DNA of 64,000 nucleotides from Legionella micdadei (GTDB lineage Bacteria; Pseudomonadota; Gammaproteobacteria; Legionellales; Legionellaceae), in the NCBI RefSeq assembly GCF_000953635.1, contig NZ_LN614830.1, positions 1,541,001-1,605,000 of the forward strand, given 5' to 3'. Positions within the stretch are counted from its first letter, which is position 1, and each line of letters opens with the position of its first letter. This document shows positions 56,122 through 64,000 of the stretch, in pieces. The translations under genes and the position numbers were made by a program. The notes beneath the pieces were generated by a model that was not told where the DNA came from, ran no database searches, and saw nothing but the letters and a program-made list of their open reading frames with translations.

Positions 56122-57837
56122 TTAACTCGATTTTTTACCCAAAACAGCATTCAATAACGATAGATAGTGATTATCTTGTCGGTAATCCTTGCGAAAATAA
56201 CGGTTAATAAATAAGGTCAAAGATGCTTCTTTTGATTTAGGGGGCTTGCCTGTTTGGATTTCCAATGATAGGGCTAATACCGCATGAAGAATAGCCATTT
56301 GTTCCACCACAGCTTCAATTTGTAAGGTTTGTGCCGCTGCGGGCATTGTTTTCAACGCCCTAATTGAATTGGCTAATTCGCCCAGTTTTTCTTTGATGAG
56401 TGTCGTATTTTCAGAATGACCGGTAAGTTGGTTAATGAGTTGGTGCAAATGCTCAAGTACTAACTCGCCAACATTAAATTTCTCCATATCTCTTAATGTT
56501 TGCATCCATAAAGTGAAGTGTGTGCCTTCCCAATTCTCGCAAACAATACAATCTCTGAGTAGACGTGGCAATGAAGAAAAACTTTCGATAGTGCCGTTAC
56601 CAGCTAAAATATCGATGCAGTGATGGATGTTTTCCACCGAACGTTTTGCAGTAAAATATTTGTTTAAGTTTGCTAAAGTTCTCATGAGCAGCTGTTTTTC
56701 TTTGGATTGCTCTTCATAAGGAGTCATATCAAGTTCATCTTGGCGGCTAGCCATGTAAAAAATACTGGCGATTAAGGCAGTGTTTTCTGCTTTAATATGG
56801 GCAAGTGCTTCTTTAACAAGAGGATAATCAAAAATTTTATGATTAAAAGCCCGACGATTGAGTGCATAAAAATGGGCGATTTGTAAGGCTCGTCGAGCCA
56901 TACCTAATACAGAAAATGCATTAAATATTCGCGATAAATGTAAAACATTTTCTAAAGCTAAGTGAATTCCCTGATGAAGTTCACCCATTGGATAAGCCAG
57001 CGCGTCCTCAAATTCAATTTCAGCGGTTGCCATTGAGCGCGTGCCAATTTTTTGTTTTAATCGACGTAATTTATAATAGTTTGGTTTATTATCAGGCAAT
57101 TGCTTTGGAATTAAGAAAAGACCCAATCCTTTGGTTCCGCTTAGGTTTTGGTCATAGCGTGCGGTTGCTAGGATTAAGTCTGCATTAGCATTGGAACAAA
57201 ACCATTTTTCCCCCCGTATTCGCCATTGTTTATGGTCATCCTGATAAGCTTGTGTCGCATTAGCACCAACATCGGATCCCCCCTGAATTTCAGTCAAAAA
57301 TTGAGCTCCTGTGAAATTCTGGCTAAAGGAAGGTTGAGTTAGTTTATCTAAATAAAATTGGGTCTCCTTTAATTTAGAATAATTTTTTAACACTCGAATA
57401 ACGCCAGCTGAGCATGCAATTGGGCAGTTATGCCCAGCTTCGCCTGCATGTGAGGAAAGAAAAAACAAACTTAAAGTCCTCTGCATATGGCCTGGTTTAA
57501 GGAGGTAATGCATTAGGTCAGAGCCATAAATCACATTTCCGGCAGCTTCATAAGAAGGGTGATGAACCACACGATCTTCACGTTCTCCAATGCTGTTATA
57601 ATGCTCAACTTTAGGAAGATTGGTGTCGAGGTTATTTTCCATCACCAAGGGTTCCAGTTGATATGCCACGCGTTGTGAGAAATCGCGTAATTGGTGCACG
57701 AATTCCGGGTATTCTGCATAATAGCATTGATAGGTATGCATTAAGTTGGAGTCTTCGGCCAAGAGGGAATCTTTAAGTTGCTGATTCCAAGTTTTAAGAT
57801 AGTCTCTTGTTTGTTCATAGGCATTGTTCTCGTTCAT
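56122..57837 (-). CDS. Acyl-CoA dehydrogenase family protein
   Basis: This roughly 571-residue protein has an ACAD core: FTGAQFLTEIQGGSDVGANA and RGEKWFCSNANADLILATAR for FAD and substrate binding, KIGTRSMATAEIEFEDALAY, then an extra C-terminal region of about 150 residues, as in AidB/large ACAD relatives. I place the start at ATG 57837 with GGAGACAGGG before it, because longer frames overlap ppsR. It would oxidise an acyl-CoA; chain length is unknown. The upstream neighbour ppsR is 25 bases away on the same strand. Confidence 0.85.
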   Translation of the reverse strand: MNENNAYEQTRDYLKTWNQQLKDSLLAEDSNLMHTYQCYYAEYPEFVHQLRDFSQRVAYQLEPLVMENNLDTNLPKVEHYNSIGEREDRVVHHPSYEAAGNVIYGSDLMHYLLKPGHMQRTLSLFFLSSHAGEAGHNCPIACSAGVIRVLKNYSKLKETQFYLDKLTQPSFSQNFTGAQFLTEIQGGSDVGANATQAYQDDHKQWRIRGEKWFCSNANADLILATARYDQNLSGTKGLGLFLIPKQLPDNKPNYYKLRRLKQKIGTRSMATAEIEFEDALAYPMGELHQGIHLALENVLHLSRIFNAFSVLGMARRALQIAHFYALNRRAFNHKIFDYPLVKEALAHIKAENTALIASIFYMASRQDELDMTPYEEQSKEKQLLMRTLANLNKYFTAKRSVENIHHCIDILAGNGTIESFSSLPRLLRDCIVCENWEGTHFTLWMQTLRDMEKFNVGELVLEHLHQLINQLTGHSENTTLIKEKLGELANSIRALKTMPAAAQTLQIEAVVEQMAILHAVLALSLEIQTGKPPKSKEASLTLFINRYFRKDYRQDNHYLSLLNAVLGKKSS

Positions 57838-57862
57838 CCCTGTCTCCATTCGTACAAAACCT

Positions 57863-58678
57863 TTAAAATTTTCGTTTAATACCAGCAATCGCCAAAACTT
57901 TTGTAGAGATTTCCTCGATAGAATACCGAGTCGAATTAAGATAAGGTATATTTTCGCGTTTATACATTGCCTCAACTTCAGCCACTTCACGGCGGCATTG
58001 CTCTACTGAGGAATAGGTGCTGTTTGGCCGTCGTTCCGTACGTATTTGCCGTAACCGTTCTGGATCGATTGTTAAACCAAATAATTTATGCCTGTAGGGC
58101 TTAAGCACTTCTGGGAGCCGGAAATTGGTTAGGTCCTCTTCGGTAAACGGGTAGTTTGCAGCAAGAACACCAAAATGTAGTGCCATGTACAGACAGCTCG
58201 GGGTTTTTCCGCATCGCGAGACACCTATTAAAATGATATCTGCTTTTTCGTAGCCCCGCACTTTTATGCCATCATCATGGGACATTGCGTAATCGACTGC
58301 TTCAATTCGATGGGTGTAAATTTGTTGATTCACAACACCATGACTTTTTCCCACGGTGTAGGATGATTTTGCATTAAGTTCAGTTTCAAGCGGACCTAAA
58401 AAAGTATTAAAAAGATCAAAGACATGCGCTTTCGCTTTTCCAATCGTGTGGGCGATTTCGGGGTTAATTAATGTCATAAACACAATGGGCCTTACTCCTG
58501 TTTCATTACAACAGGCATTAATGCGTTCAACAGTTGCTTGGGCTTTTTCAAGGGTGTCTATGTAAGGAATTGTTAGTTTATCAAATTGAATGCTTTCGAA
58601 TTGAGTAATTAGACTATTGCCAAGCGTTTCAGCAGTGATGCCGGTACCATCTGAAATCATGAACACATTTCGTTTCAT
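57863..58678 (-). CDS. ppsR: PEP synthetase regulatory kinase/pyrophosphorylase
   Basis: This 271-residue DUF299 protein has a P-loop GVSRCGKTPSCLYMA (about 151-165), the N-terminal SDGTGITAETLGNSL, and RTERRPNSTYSS. PpsR reversibly phosphorylates and inactivates PEP synthase in an ADP-dependent way. ppsA is not in this window. The start is ATG at 58678. Confidence 0.93.
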   Translation of the reverse strand: MKRNVFMISDGTGITAETLGNSLITQFESIQFDKLTIPYIDTLEKAQATVERINACCNETGVRPIVFMTLINPEIAHTIGKAKAHVFDLFNTFLGPLETELNAKSSYTVGKSHGVVNQQIYTHRIEAVDYAMSHDDGIKVRGYEKADIILIGVSRCGKTPSCLYMALHFGVLAANYPFTEEDLTNFRLPEVLKPYRHKLFGLTIDPERLRQIRTERRPNSTYSSVEQCRREVAEVEAMYKRENIPYLNSTRYSIEEISTKVLAIAGIKRKF

Positions 58679-58908
58679 TCATGGGCCTCGTTTGTTAAGC
58701 AAAAATAAATTATCTAGAGAATTCTAATGGAATAATTCTTGGGCGACTAGGAGACACCCAATAAAATTAAGCGTTTCCCAGAGTCTCACTAGCAGCTTGG
58801 CAAGTCCATAAGCTTCTGCTATGTTGAGTATATAGATATAGTTTAGTATCTGTAATCAAAGAGATAAACGCGTACCTAGCCCTTTTGCGGTGTTTAATTC
58901 CAGGATAA

Positions 58909-59361
58909 ATGAGTATGGAACGAGATCGGTTTCAACAGCATGGCATGCTTTTCGTCGTAGGTCTTATGTGCCTGCTAGCTAGTTTAAGTTTGTTTGCATT
59001 CGGCTTCTATATTTTGCCATACCTTTTATGGAATTGGAGTTACGGGGTACCTGCATTCGTGCTTAACTTAAGGGAATGGTATAAGGAAGCCTATGAATTT
59101 ACTGAGTCGGGTTCTGCATGGATGGTTTTTTTTACGTTTATTATCCCTGCTATCATTACAGGGCTCATTTCCCAGTTCTCATCAAACTATATTGAAAATG
59201 AGATTTATCATTTGAATGAGGAGAAAACAGAGAAGCGTTCGGAAATAAAAAGTGATGTCCAAGAAACGCTTAGTTTTGGATTGAAAGTATTTCTTCTTAT
59301 CATTTTGGTCCTAGTTGTTGTTACTTTGGTTGAATGGTTAGTTGCACCCCCGACTGTATAA
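58909..59361 (+). CDS. Unknown three-helix membrane protein
   Basis: This 150-residue protein has three predicted membrane helices, at about 14-40, 70-92 and 122-145, with a charged Glu/Lys loop between the last two (HLNEEKTEKRSEIKSDVQET). There is no family motif that I recognise. A second ATG two codons in is possible; CCAGGAT precedes. It is followed after 69 bases by a Sel1-like gene on the same strand, perhaps an operon. Confidence 0.65.
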   Translation: MSMERDRFQQHGMLFVVGLMCLLASLSLFAFGFYILPYLLWNWSYGVPAFVLNLREWYKEAYEFTESGSAWMVFFTFIIPAIITGLISQFSSNYIENEIYHLNEEKTEKRSEIKSDVQETLSFGLKVFLLIILVLVVVTLVEWLVAPPTV

Positions 59362-59430
59362 AAAGAGTAAGGATTCAGTAACGACAAGCGAACGGTTGGG
59401 CAACCTGGGTTTTTACCTAAAGGAGCGTAT

Positions 59431-60015
59431 ATGTTTTTTAAACGTTTTAAAATTCGGAAGTTAACTAAAAAAATAAAGTCGATGCAACAGCACCGTGTTC
59501 ATAATCAACCCAAAGATGAAGTGCTAGCAAAAGAAATCGCTTATTATCATGAATTAGCCGGTATATACCATTCGTTAATTGGTCATAAATCTTATCCTTA
59601 CGCTTCGGAGATGGTCAGGGCATGTCTACGCACGGCCGCTGCTTTAGATGATCCTAAAGCGCAATATGAGGTCGGCAAAGCGCTATTAGACGAAGCAAAA
59701 TTTCGTAGCGAACTGCAAAAAGAGGGGCTTTTTACAAGTGCCAGTAACGAACATCAAGCGCATCTTCTTTTTGATGAGGCATTAGCGTATTTGCAGTCGG
59801 CTGAAAAGCTTGGTCATGTCGAGGCAAGGCGTCTGCATGGTCTTTGTTATATTAATGGTTGGGGCGTAATCCCTGACAAAGATAAAGGGTTTGAATTAGT
59901 GGTACAAAGTATTGACCAGGAGAACAGTTGGGATAAAGTACCACAGATTTTTGCCTCAATCGGATTAAATAAGCCTGAATTTTTTTCAGCCTTAATGAAA
60001 GCGAGGAACAAATAA
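59431..60015 (+). CDS. Small Sel1/TPR-repeat-like protein
   Basis: This 194-residue helical protein has repeats resembling Sel1/TPR: ACLRTAAALDDPKAQYEVGK, LAYLQSAEKLGHVEARRLHG and LCYINGWGVIPDKDKGFELV. There is no signal peptide, so it is likely cytoplasmic or secreted by another route. Sel1 proteins are common in Legionella (EnhC, LpnE), often in host interaction, but the role of this one is unknown. AAAGGAGCGTAT precedes the ATG. Confidence 0.7.
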   Translation: MFFKRFKIRKLTKKIKSMQQHRVHNQPKDEVLAKEIAYYHELAGIYHSLIGHKSYPYASEMVRACLRTAAALDDPKAQYEVGKALLDEAKFRSELQKEGLFTSASNEHQAHLLFDEALAYLQSAEKLGHVEARRLHGLCYINGWGVIPDKDKGFELVVQSIDQENSWDKVPQIFASIGLNKPEFFSALMKARNK

Positions 60016-60354
60016 GAATAGCTCGCCCACTAGGAATTCCCTAAACAACTTCGGGATGAAGGGAATTACTACTCCTTGAGTGCTCACTTTTTTGTCAATT
60101 TAATTAACTCTTCTCACAACTGTAAAATTTGATGTTCCTCAAGCCTTGATATTTGTGCCAAGCCATAAACGCAGGTAACATGCCATCCTGAAAGCGGCAT
60201 AGCTGCTTGAAGGTTCTCCTGAATGTAGCACAATCTTTGATTCGCTTCCTGCATGGAGCGAAAGCTACCCTAGAGACTTGTTAACATTTGACCATACGTA
60301 AATCGCGCTCAACCCCGTTATTTGTAAATGGTGCCCAGAGTCTTAACAGCGGCC
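60016..60354. other. Gap holding an IS66-like transposase relic
   Basis: The 339-base gap has no intact gene. Bases 60114-60355 on the minus strand are the decayed transposase tail described separately; the rest is unremarkable. Confidence 0.6.
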
Positions 60355-60355
60355 T
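60114..60355 (-). pseudogene. Remnant of IS66-family transposase C-terminus
   Basis: The minus strand reads RPLLRLWAPFTNNGVERDLR then MVKC and a TAA at 60283-60281. After a frame change it continues SFRSMQEANQRLCYIQENLQ to a TGA at 60116-60114. The motif NNxxERDxRMVK followed by CFRS-like residues is the C-terminal signature of IS66-type transposases. Only about 75 codons remain, with one stop and one frameshift. No terminal inverted repeats are visible. It ends at the stop codon of the following hydrolase gene. Confidence 0.7.
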
Positions 60356-61497
60356 CAATTGGATATTTTAGTTACAAAATGTTCGGGAATGATATTTTGA
60401 AATTGTTTTCTTATACCTTTCACTCTCGTCTCTAACTCTTCAATTTTATCAGCGCTTGCTGAAGCTCCTCTTATGCCGACGAAGAAGAAATGATTACCGT
60501 GAACGTGCAATTTTAAATAATCCGGCGTCTTATCAATCAAATGTACTAATTTCGCCCATTGTTCTGATGATAGTTTTTTTAAGTTGTTTCCTTTAATGTA
60601 ATGATTGTAAATCATTTCTGATCTTAAAAAATTCCAAGCGGCTGGATCAATCAAGGAGATTTTAGCGGTTGTTGGTGAATCATCTTCAATCAGGCCAATC
60701 CAAGGAGTACTGGCGAAATTAAAAACTCCACCGTCGTTTAAGGTTTGCTGAACATTCTTTTTCAGCTGGCCGTTTTGATAGACATAACCTTCGGCAGCAA
60801 TAGCTGCAGGAATATGGCCAATAAATTGAGATAGGTAAATGGATTGCGGGATGATCACATGACCATTGTAGCGGTTTTGCTCTTCAAGCATCTGCGCAAA
60901 TACAGGAAATAACGCAGTGCGATCAGCTAAATGGTTAGCCCGCAACGTATTGGTTTCATAAGGTCCTGGTTGCATCACGTAAGGAAGTGGAGGAACGGCA
61001 GCCAAGCCAATAAATAATTCCACATTGAGCCCATATTTTTTTGCTGCCACATTTAAGCTTTGCTCGATTGAGCCACCCATACTCCAACCTAATACAATGA
61101 TTTTATTTGTTAATTTATTTTTATCAATAATATTTTTAGCGACTTCTGCAATTTGATTCCCCCAATCTTGAATTGAAAAATTAGGATAAATTTTAGTGTA
61201 AACAGGATTTTCAAGAGGATAGGAAATACCTAAAAAAGAATAACCCTTTTTATTTAACCAATAATTCAAAAAATCTTGTTTTTTCGCGCCAGGGTAGCCA
61301 TACGCAATTCGAGCTAAATGGGAATCACCAGGAACAAAAATGACAAGTGGTTTGGCTGGATCGCCTTTTTGAAAGTAAACTAAAGTCTGCGCTCCCGCAG
61401 CCTCAATTAATGTTTCTCCGGGATAAAGGGAAGGATTCGCAGCTGTAACTGAAATAGAAGCGAACAGTAACAGAAGAACTCTTGCCGCTATAGTCAT
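60355..61497 (-). CDS. Secreted alpha/beta hydrolase
   Basis: This 380-residue protein has an N-terminal signal peptide (VLLLLFASISVTAA, cleavage near residue 20), then an alpha/beta hydrolase fold with LVIFVPGDSHLAR and the nucleophile elbow GWSMGGS (catalytic Ser in GxSxG, about 145). A late HVHGNHFFFVG may supply the histidine. The substrate is unknown; it is exported, perhaps to the host compartment by type II secretion. The C-terminus abuts the transposase relic, so the last residues could have been altered. Confidence 0.78.
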   Translation of the reverse strand: MTIAARVLLLLFASISVTAANPSLYPGETLIEAAGAQTLVYFQKGDPAKPLVIFVPGDSHLARIAYGYPGAKKQDFLNYWLNKKGYSFLGISYPLENPVYTKIYPNFSIQDWGNQIAEVAKNIIDKNKLTNKIIVLGWSMGGSIEQSLNVAAKKYGLNVELFIGLAAVPPLPYVMQPGPYETNTLRANHLADRTALFPVFAQMLEEQNRYNGHVIIPQSIYLSQFIGHIPAAIAAEGYVYQNGQLKKNVQQTLNDGGVFNFASTPWIGLIEDDSPTTAKISLIDPAAWNFLRSEMIYNHYIKGNNLKKLSSEQWAKLVHLIDKTPDYLKLHVHGNHFFFVGIRGASASADKIEELETRVKGIRKQFQNIIPEHFVTKISN

Positions 61498-61542
61498 TTT
61501 AGCTTATCTGGTTTATACCTCTTGTTAAGAGTTTAGCAGAGA

Positions 61543-62397
61543 TTAAAACCAGAAAGATAAATACCAATGCATAATTACTTTTCCCCAAAAAATAGAAATA
61601 ATTCCAGCTAAGCAAAGGAAGGGACCGAAAGGAATTGGTGTTTCTTTAGTTTTCCCCTGATATTTGAGGTATGTAAAACCGATGATTGCCCCTGTTAGAG
61701 AGGCAAACAATAGAATGAATGGCAGTTGTACCCAACCAAACCAGGCCCCAAAGGCAGCAAATAATTTAAAATCACCATTACCCATACCTATTTTATGGGT
61801 CAATAAATAAAATAGTTTAATAAAAAGCCATAAGGCAAGGTAGGCTAATGCAGCACTAAGCACTGCATCGGGTAGAGTAGTGAATAGTGACTGTGTGTTC
61901 GCAATCAGACCAAGCCAGAGCAGACTTAAGGTAAGGCTGTCTGGTAGTAATTGATGCTCTAAGTCAATAAAAAAAAGGGCAATGAGAATCCAAATATAAA
62001 AAAGAACAAACAACAAGGTGATAGTAAAACCAAAATACCAAGCAGCTAATAAAGAAAAAAGACAACTCAATAATTCAACAATCGGATAGCGGATTGAGAT
62101 ACGTTGTTTACAGTGTCGACACCGGCCTCGTAGTAAACAATAACTAAGAAGCGGAATATTGAACCATACGGGAACTGGCGTTTTGCAGACCGGGCAAAAA
62201 GAGCGTGGAAGGAATAAGTTGATTTTAGTTATTGATTCTTGCTTAGCCTCATGATGGCATTCATTCTCTTGTTCAGCTTTTAACATCAAAGGCAAACGGT
62301 AAATGACGACATTCAAAAAACTACCGACAGCAAGCGCAAAAAATGCCAATACAATTAAAGCAGCAGGAAAGTTAATAATTTCAAATTGACTCAACAT
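61543..62397 (-). CDS. pilD: Prepilin peptidase PilD
   Basis: This 284-residue type IV prepilin peptidase has the zinc tetracysteine domain (CPVCKTPVP and CRHCKQRISIRYPIVE). The two catalytic aspartates lie in FIDLEHQLLPDSLTL and GNGDFKLFAAFGAW. It cleaves and N-methylates pseudopilins and pilins; in Legionella it serves both type IV pili and type II secretion. It follows pilC by three bases in the pilBCD order. Confidence 0.96.
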   Translation of the reverse strand: MLSQFEIINFPAALIVLAFFALAVGSFLNVVIYRLPLMLKAEQENECHHEAKQESITKINLFLPRSFCPVCKTPVPVWFNIPLLSYCLLRGRCRHCKQRISIRYPIVELLSCLFSLLAAWYFGFTITLLFVLFYIWILIALFFIDLEHQLLPDSLTLSLLWLGLIANTQSLFTTLPDAVLSAALAYLALWLFIKLFYLLTHKIGMGNGDFKLFAAFGAWFGWVQLPFILLFASLTGAIIGFTYLKYQGKTKETPIPFGPFLCLAGIISIFWGKVIMHWYLSFWF

Positions 62398-62400
62398 AGG

Positions 62401-63609
62401 CTACATCACCGCTCCAAGTTTAAAGATAGGAAGATACATGGCTGTTACTAGGATACCGACGATTAACCCTAGTATTGTCATAATAACCGGCTCTAGCAAG
62501 TGATTTAAGCGATCTACCGCGTTGCTAATGTCTTCTTCATAAAAATCAGCTATTTTGCGGAGCATCGGTTCCAGTGAACCTGCCTCCTCGCCAATAGCAA
62601 TCATTTGAATTACTAAATTAGGAAAAAGAAGGGTATTTTCCATGGCTTGATTCATTTGTTGTCCTGAATAAACCTTCTCTTTGATTTGGCTAATCGCTTT
62701 AGCATATATCCAGTTTGCTATGACTCCCTCCGCAGCATCGAGCGCATTAAAAAGTGGAAGACCAGCTGCAAAACTAACCGCTAATGTTTGAGAAAAACGT
62801 GCGATAATTGCTTTTGTTAAGATAACGCCAAAAATGGGACATTTTAAGGAAAGCCGATCAAAAAAAAGATTTAATTCTGGCACATATTTTCTAAGTTTAA
62901 AAAAGCTATAGCCTAAGCTAATGGCACCCAAAAAAATTGGTAATCCAATTGCTCTGCTCAATGTTGAGATTTGAATGACTGCACGTGTAAGTGGAGGGAG
63001 ATCGGCACCAAAACTCTCAAACAACGACTCAAATTGGGGAACAACAACGAACAAAAGTATGAAACTAACTAGACAAGCAATAAATAAAACGGTAGCAGGA
63101 TAGATGAGTGCTTTTTTTAGTTTTCTCTTGATTGTTTCTAATTTTTCTTTGTAATTCGCGAGAGTTTCGAGCATTGGCTCAAGGTTGCCGGTTTTTTCAC
63201 CTACGGAAATTAAATTGCAAGTTAATTCATTGAATATGTTTGGGTAATGATTTAGGGCTTCAGAAAAAGATAATCCATTTTCAACTTGCATTTTTATGTC
63301 TTGAATCAAGTATTTCATTGTAAGCCGAATTTGGCTTTTAGCAACGATATCAAACGATCGAATTAAAGGAATTCCCGCTTTAAGTAAGATGGCAGTCTGG
63401 CGACAAAAACTAGCGAGTTCAATTGGGCGAATTTTTTTTCTATTCAAAAATAAACTCTGTTTTTTTGTTATCTTTCGACTACTGATACCCTGTTTATGAA
63501 GCTCGACTTTCACGAAAGCGGTGCTGGTAGTATCCATGAGACCATGTACCTTTTCACCCAATGCATTGATCCCTTCCCAATAATAACAGTGCTTAGTTTT
63601 ATTCATCAT
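62401..63609 (-). CDS. pilC: Type IV pilus inner-membrane platform protein PilC
   Basis: This 402-residue protein has two T2SSF domains: the first about 65-190 with FCRQTAILLKAGIPLIRSF and NLISVGEKTGNLEPMLETLA, and the second with FSQTLAVSFAAGLPLFNAL and MIAIGEEAGSLEPMLRKIA. Three membrane helices are present. It anchors the assembly ATPase PilB to the inner membrane. Two bases separate it from pilB. Confidence 0.96.
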   Translation of the reverse strand: MMNKTKHCYYWEGINALGEKVHGLMDTTSTAFVKVELHKQGISSRKITKKQSLFLNRKKIRPIELASFCRQTAILLKAGIPLIRSFDIVAKSQIRLTMKYLIQDIKMQVENGLSFSEALNHYPNIFNELTCNLISVGEKTGNLEPMLETLANYKEKLETIKRKLKKALIYPATVLFIACLVSFILLFVVVPQFESLFESFGADLPPLTRAVIQISTLSRAIGLPIFLGAISLGYSFFKLRKYVPELNLFFDRLSLKCPIFGVILTKAIIARFSQTLAVSFAAGLPLFNALDAAEGVIANWIYAKAISQIKEKVYSGQQMNQAMENTLLFPNLVIQMIAIGEEAGSLEPMLRKIADFYEEDISNAVDRLNHLLEPVIMTILGLIVGILVTAMYLPIFKLGAVM

Positions 63610-63611
63610 GT

Positions 63612-64000
63612 TTAATCAGCAATGACGCGGTTTAATTCTTCCAGCGAGGTTAATCCTTGCCTGACTTTTTCAAGACCTGATTGATAAACTGTGAGCATTC
63701 CTTCTGTTTGGGCTAATTTTTGAATCTCAACAGAATTTGCTCCGCATAAAATCTGGTGCCTGATTAATTTGGAGATTGGCATCACCTCAAACAAACCTAA
63801 TCGGCCACGATAACCATTCCTACAATGCTCACAAGCTCGGGCTTGGTAAAGATTAGCTTTCTCGTTCTGATGAAAGCCAAGCCCAAACAAATCCCTATGA
63901 GATAAATCATTGCGAATGGTTTTACACCGATCGCATAAACGTCTGGCTAACCGCTGCGCAATAATCAAGATGCAGGAATTTGCAATATTAAAGGCCGGAA
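63612..64000 (-). CDS. pilB: Type IV pilus assembly ATPase PilB, C-terminal fragment (5' end outside window)
   Basis: The frame runs to the window edge and reads PAFNIANSCILIIAQRLARR, the conserved region following the GspE/PilB catalytic core. The tetracysteine zinc site (CDRC and CEHC) and GYRGRLGLFEVMPIS end the protein. About 129 of roughly 570 residues are visible. An in-frame TTG at 63968 is not a start. PilB powers pilus extension. Confidence 0.95.
   Translation of the reverse strand, partial: PAFNIANSCILIIAQRLARRLCDRCKTIRNDLSHRDLFGLGFHQNEKANLYQARACEHCRNGYRGRLGLFEVMPISKLIRHQILCGANSVEIQKLAQTEGMLTVYQSGLEKVRQGLTSLEELNRVIAD

Noticed and set aside
63966-63968. TTG at 63968 as a start of a short PilB-like protein
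   Set aside because: The frame continues upstream to the window edge with conserved PilB residues (PAFNIANS), so it is a cut gene, not a short one.

Overview
This is an A+T-rich, gene-dense gammaproteobacterial chromosome segment, most likely from the genus Legionella. The evidence is a complete set of gammaproteobacterial housekeeping neighbourhoods (ygfZ/sdhE, ruvB-ybgC-tolQRAB, pilF-rodZ-hisS-yfgM-bamB-der, pilBCD) interspersed with large orphan proteins that look like Dot/Icm effectors. These include a PP2C-like phosphatase, a 1474-residue coiled-coil protein with a C-terminal membrane hairpin, and others. One of them has a tandem CTTAA box of the kind bound by PmrA in Legionella. The genus call is an inference from gene content and motifs. 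Layout: 1-2.6 kb holds the 3' end of a large NAD-glutamate dehydrogenase and a cytochrome b561. 2.6-4.3 kb is the divergent ygfZ / sdhE-ygfX locus. 4.6-10.3 kb is ruvB-ybgC-tolQ-tolR-tolA-tolB (without pal) followed by a secreted S1/P1 nuclease. 10.4-17.1 kb is an accessory island of two divergent effector candidates. 17.3-20.5 kb is a three-gene 2-oxo acid (pyruvate-type) dehydrogenase operon pdhABC. 20.7-22.7 kb is a third orphan effector candidate. 22.8-30.5 kb carries pabB-nudix, fadD, minC-lpxH plus an unknown gene, miaE, and another orphan. 30.6-38.5 kb is ndk, rlmN, pilF, rodZ-like, hisS, yfgM, bamB, der. 38.7-43.9 kb (minus strand) is a universal stress protein, folK-pcnB, a broken small gene, a PfkB-family kinase and hemL. 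44-51 kb is a rubredoxin, hemJ, a terC-like gene, pta-ackA and mnmC. 51.1-56 kb is a small orphan, a PhzF-family gene and the propionate (methylcitrate) operon prpBCD. 56-64 kb is an acyl-CoA dehydrogenase, ppsR, two orphan genes, an IS66-like transposase relic, a secreted alpha/beta hydrolase and pilD-pilC-pilB, the last running off the end. Working together: the metabolic genes fit an amino-acid- and fatty-acid-using intracellular bacterium. Glutamate dehydrogenase feeds carbon into the TCA cycle, PDH and Pta-AckA handle acetyl units, prpBCD removes propionyl-CoA, and FadD and the acyl-CoA dehydrogenase handle acyl chains. Envelope functions are represented by Tol, BamB, LpxH, YfgM and the type IV pilus proteins. 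No tRNA, rRNA, CRISPR array or intact insertion sequence was recognised by eye. Mobile DNA is limited to one decayed transposase tail, and there are several intergenic hairpins and a dispersed palindromic repeat.
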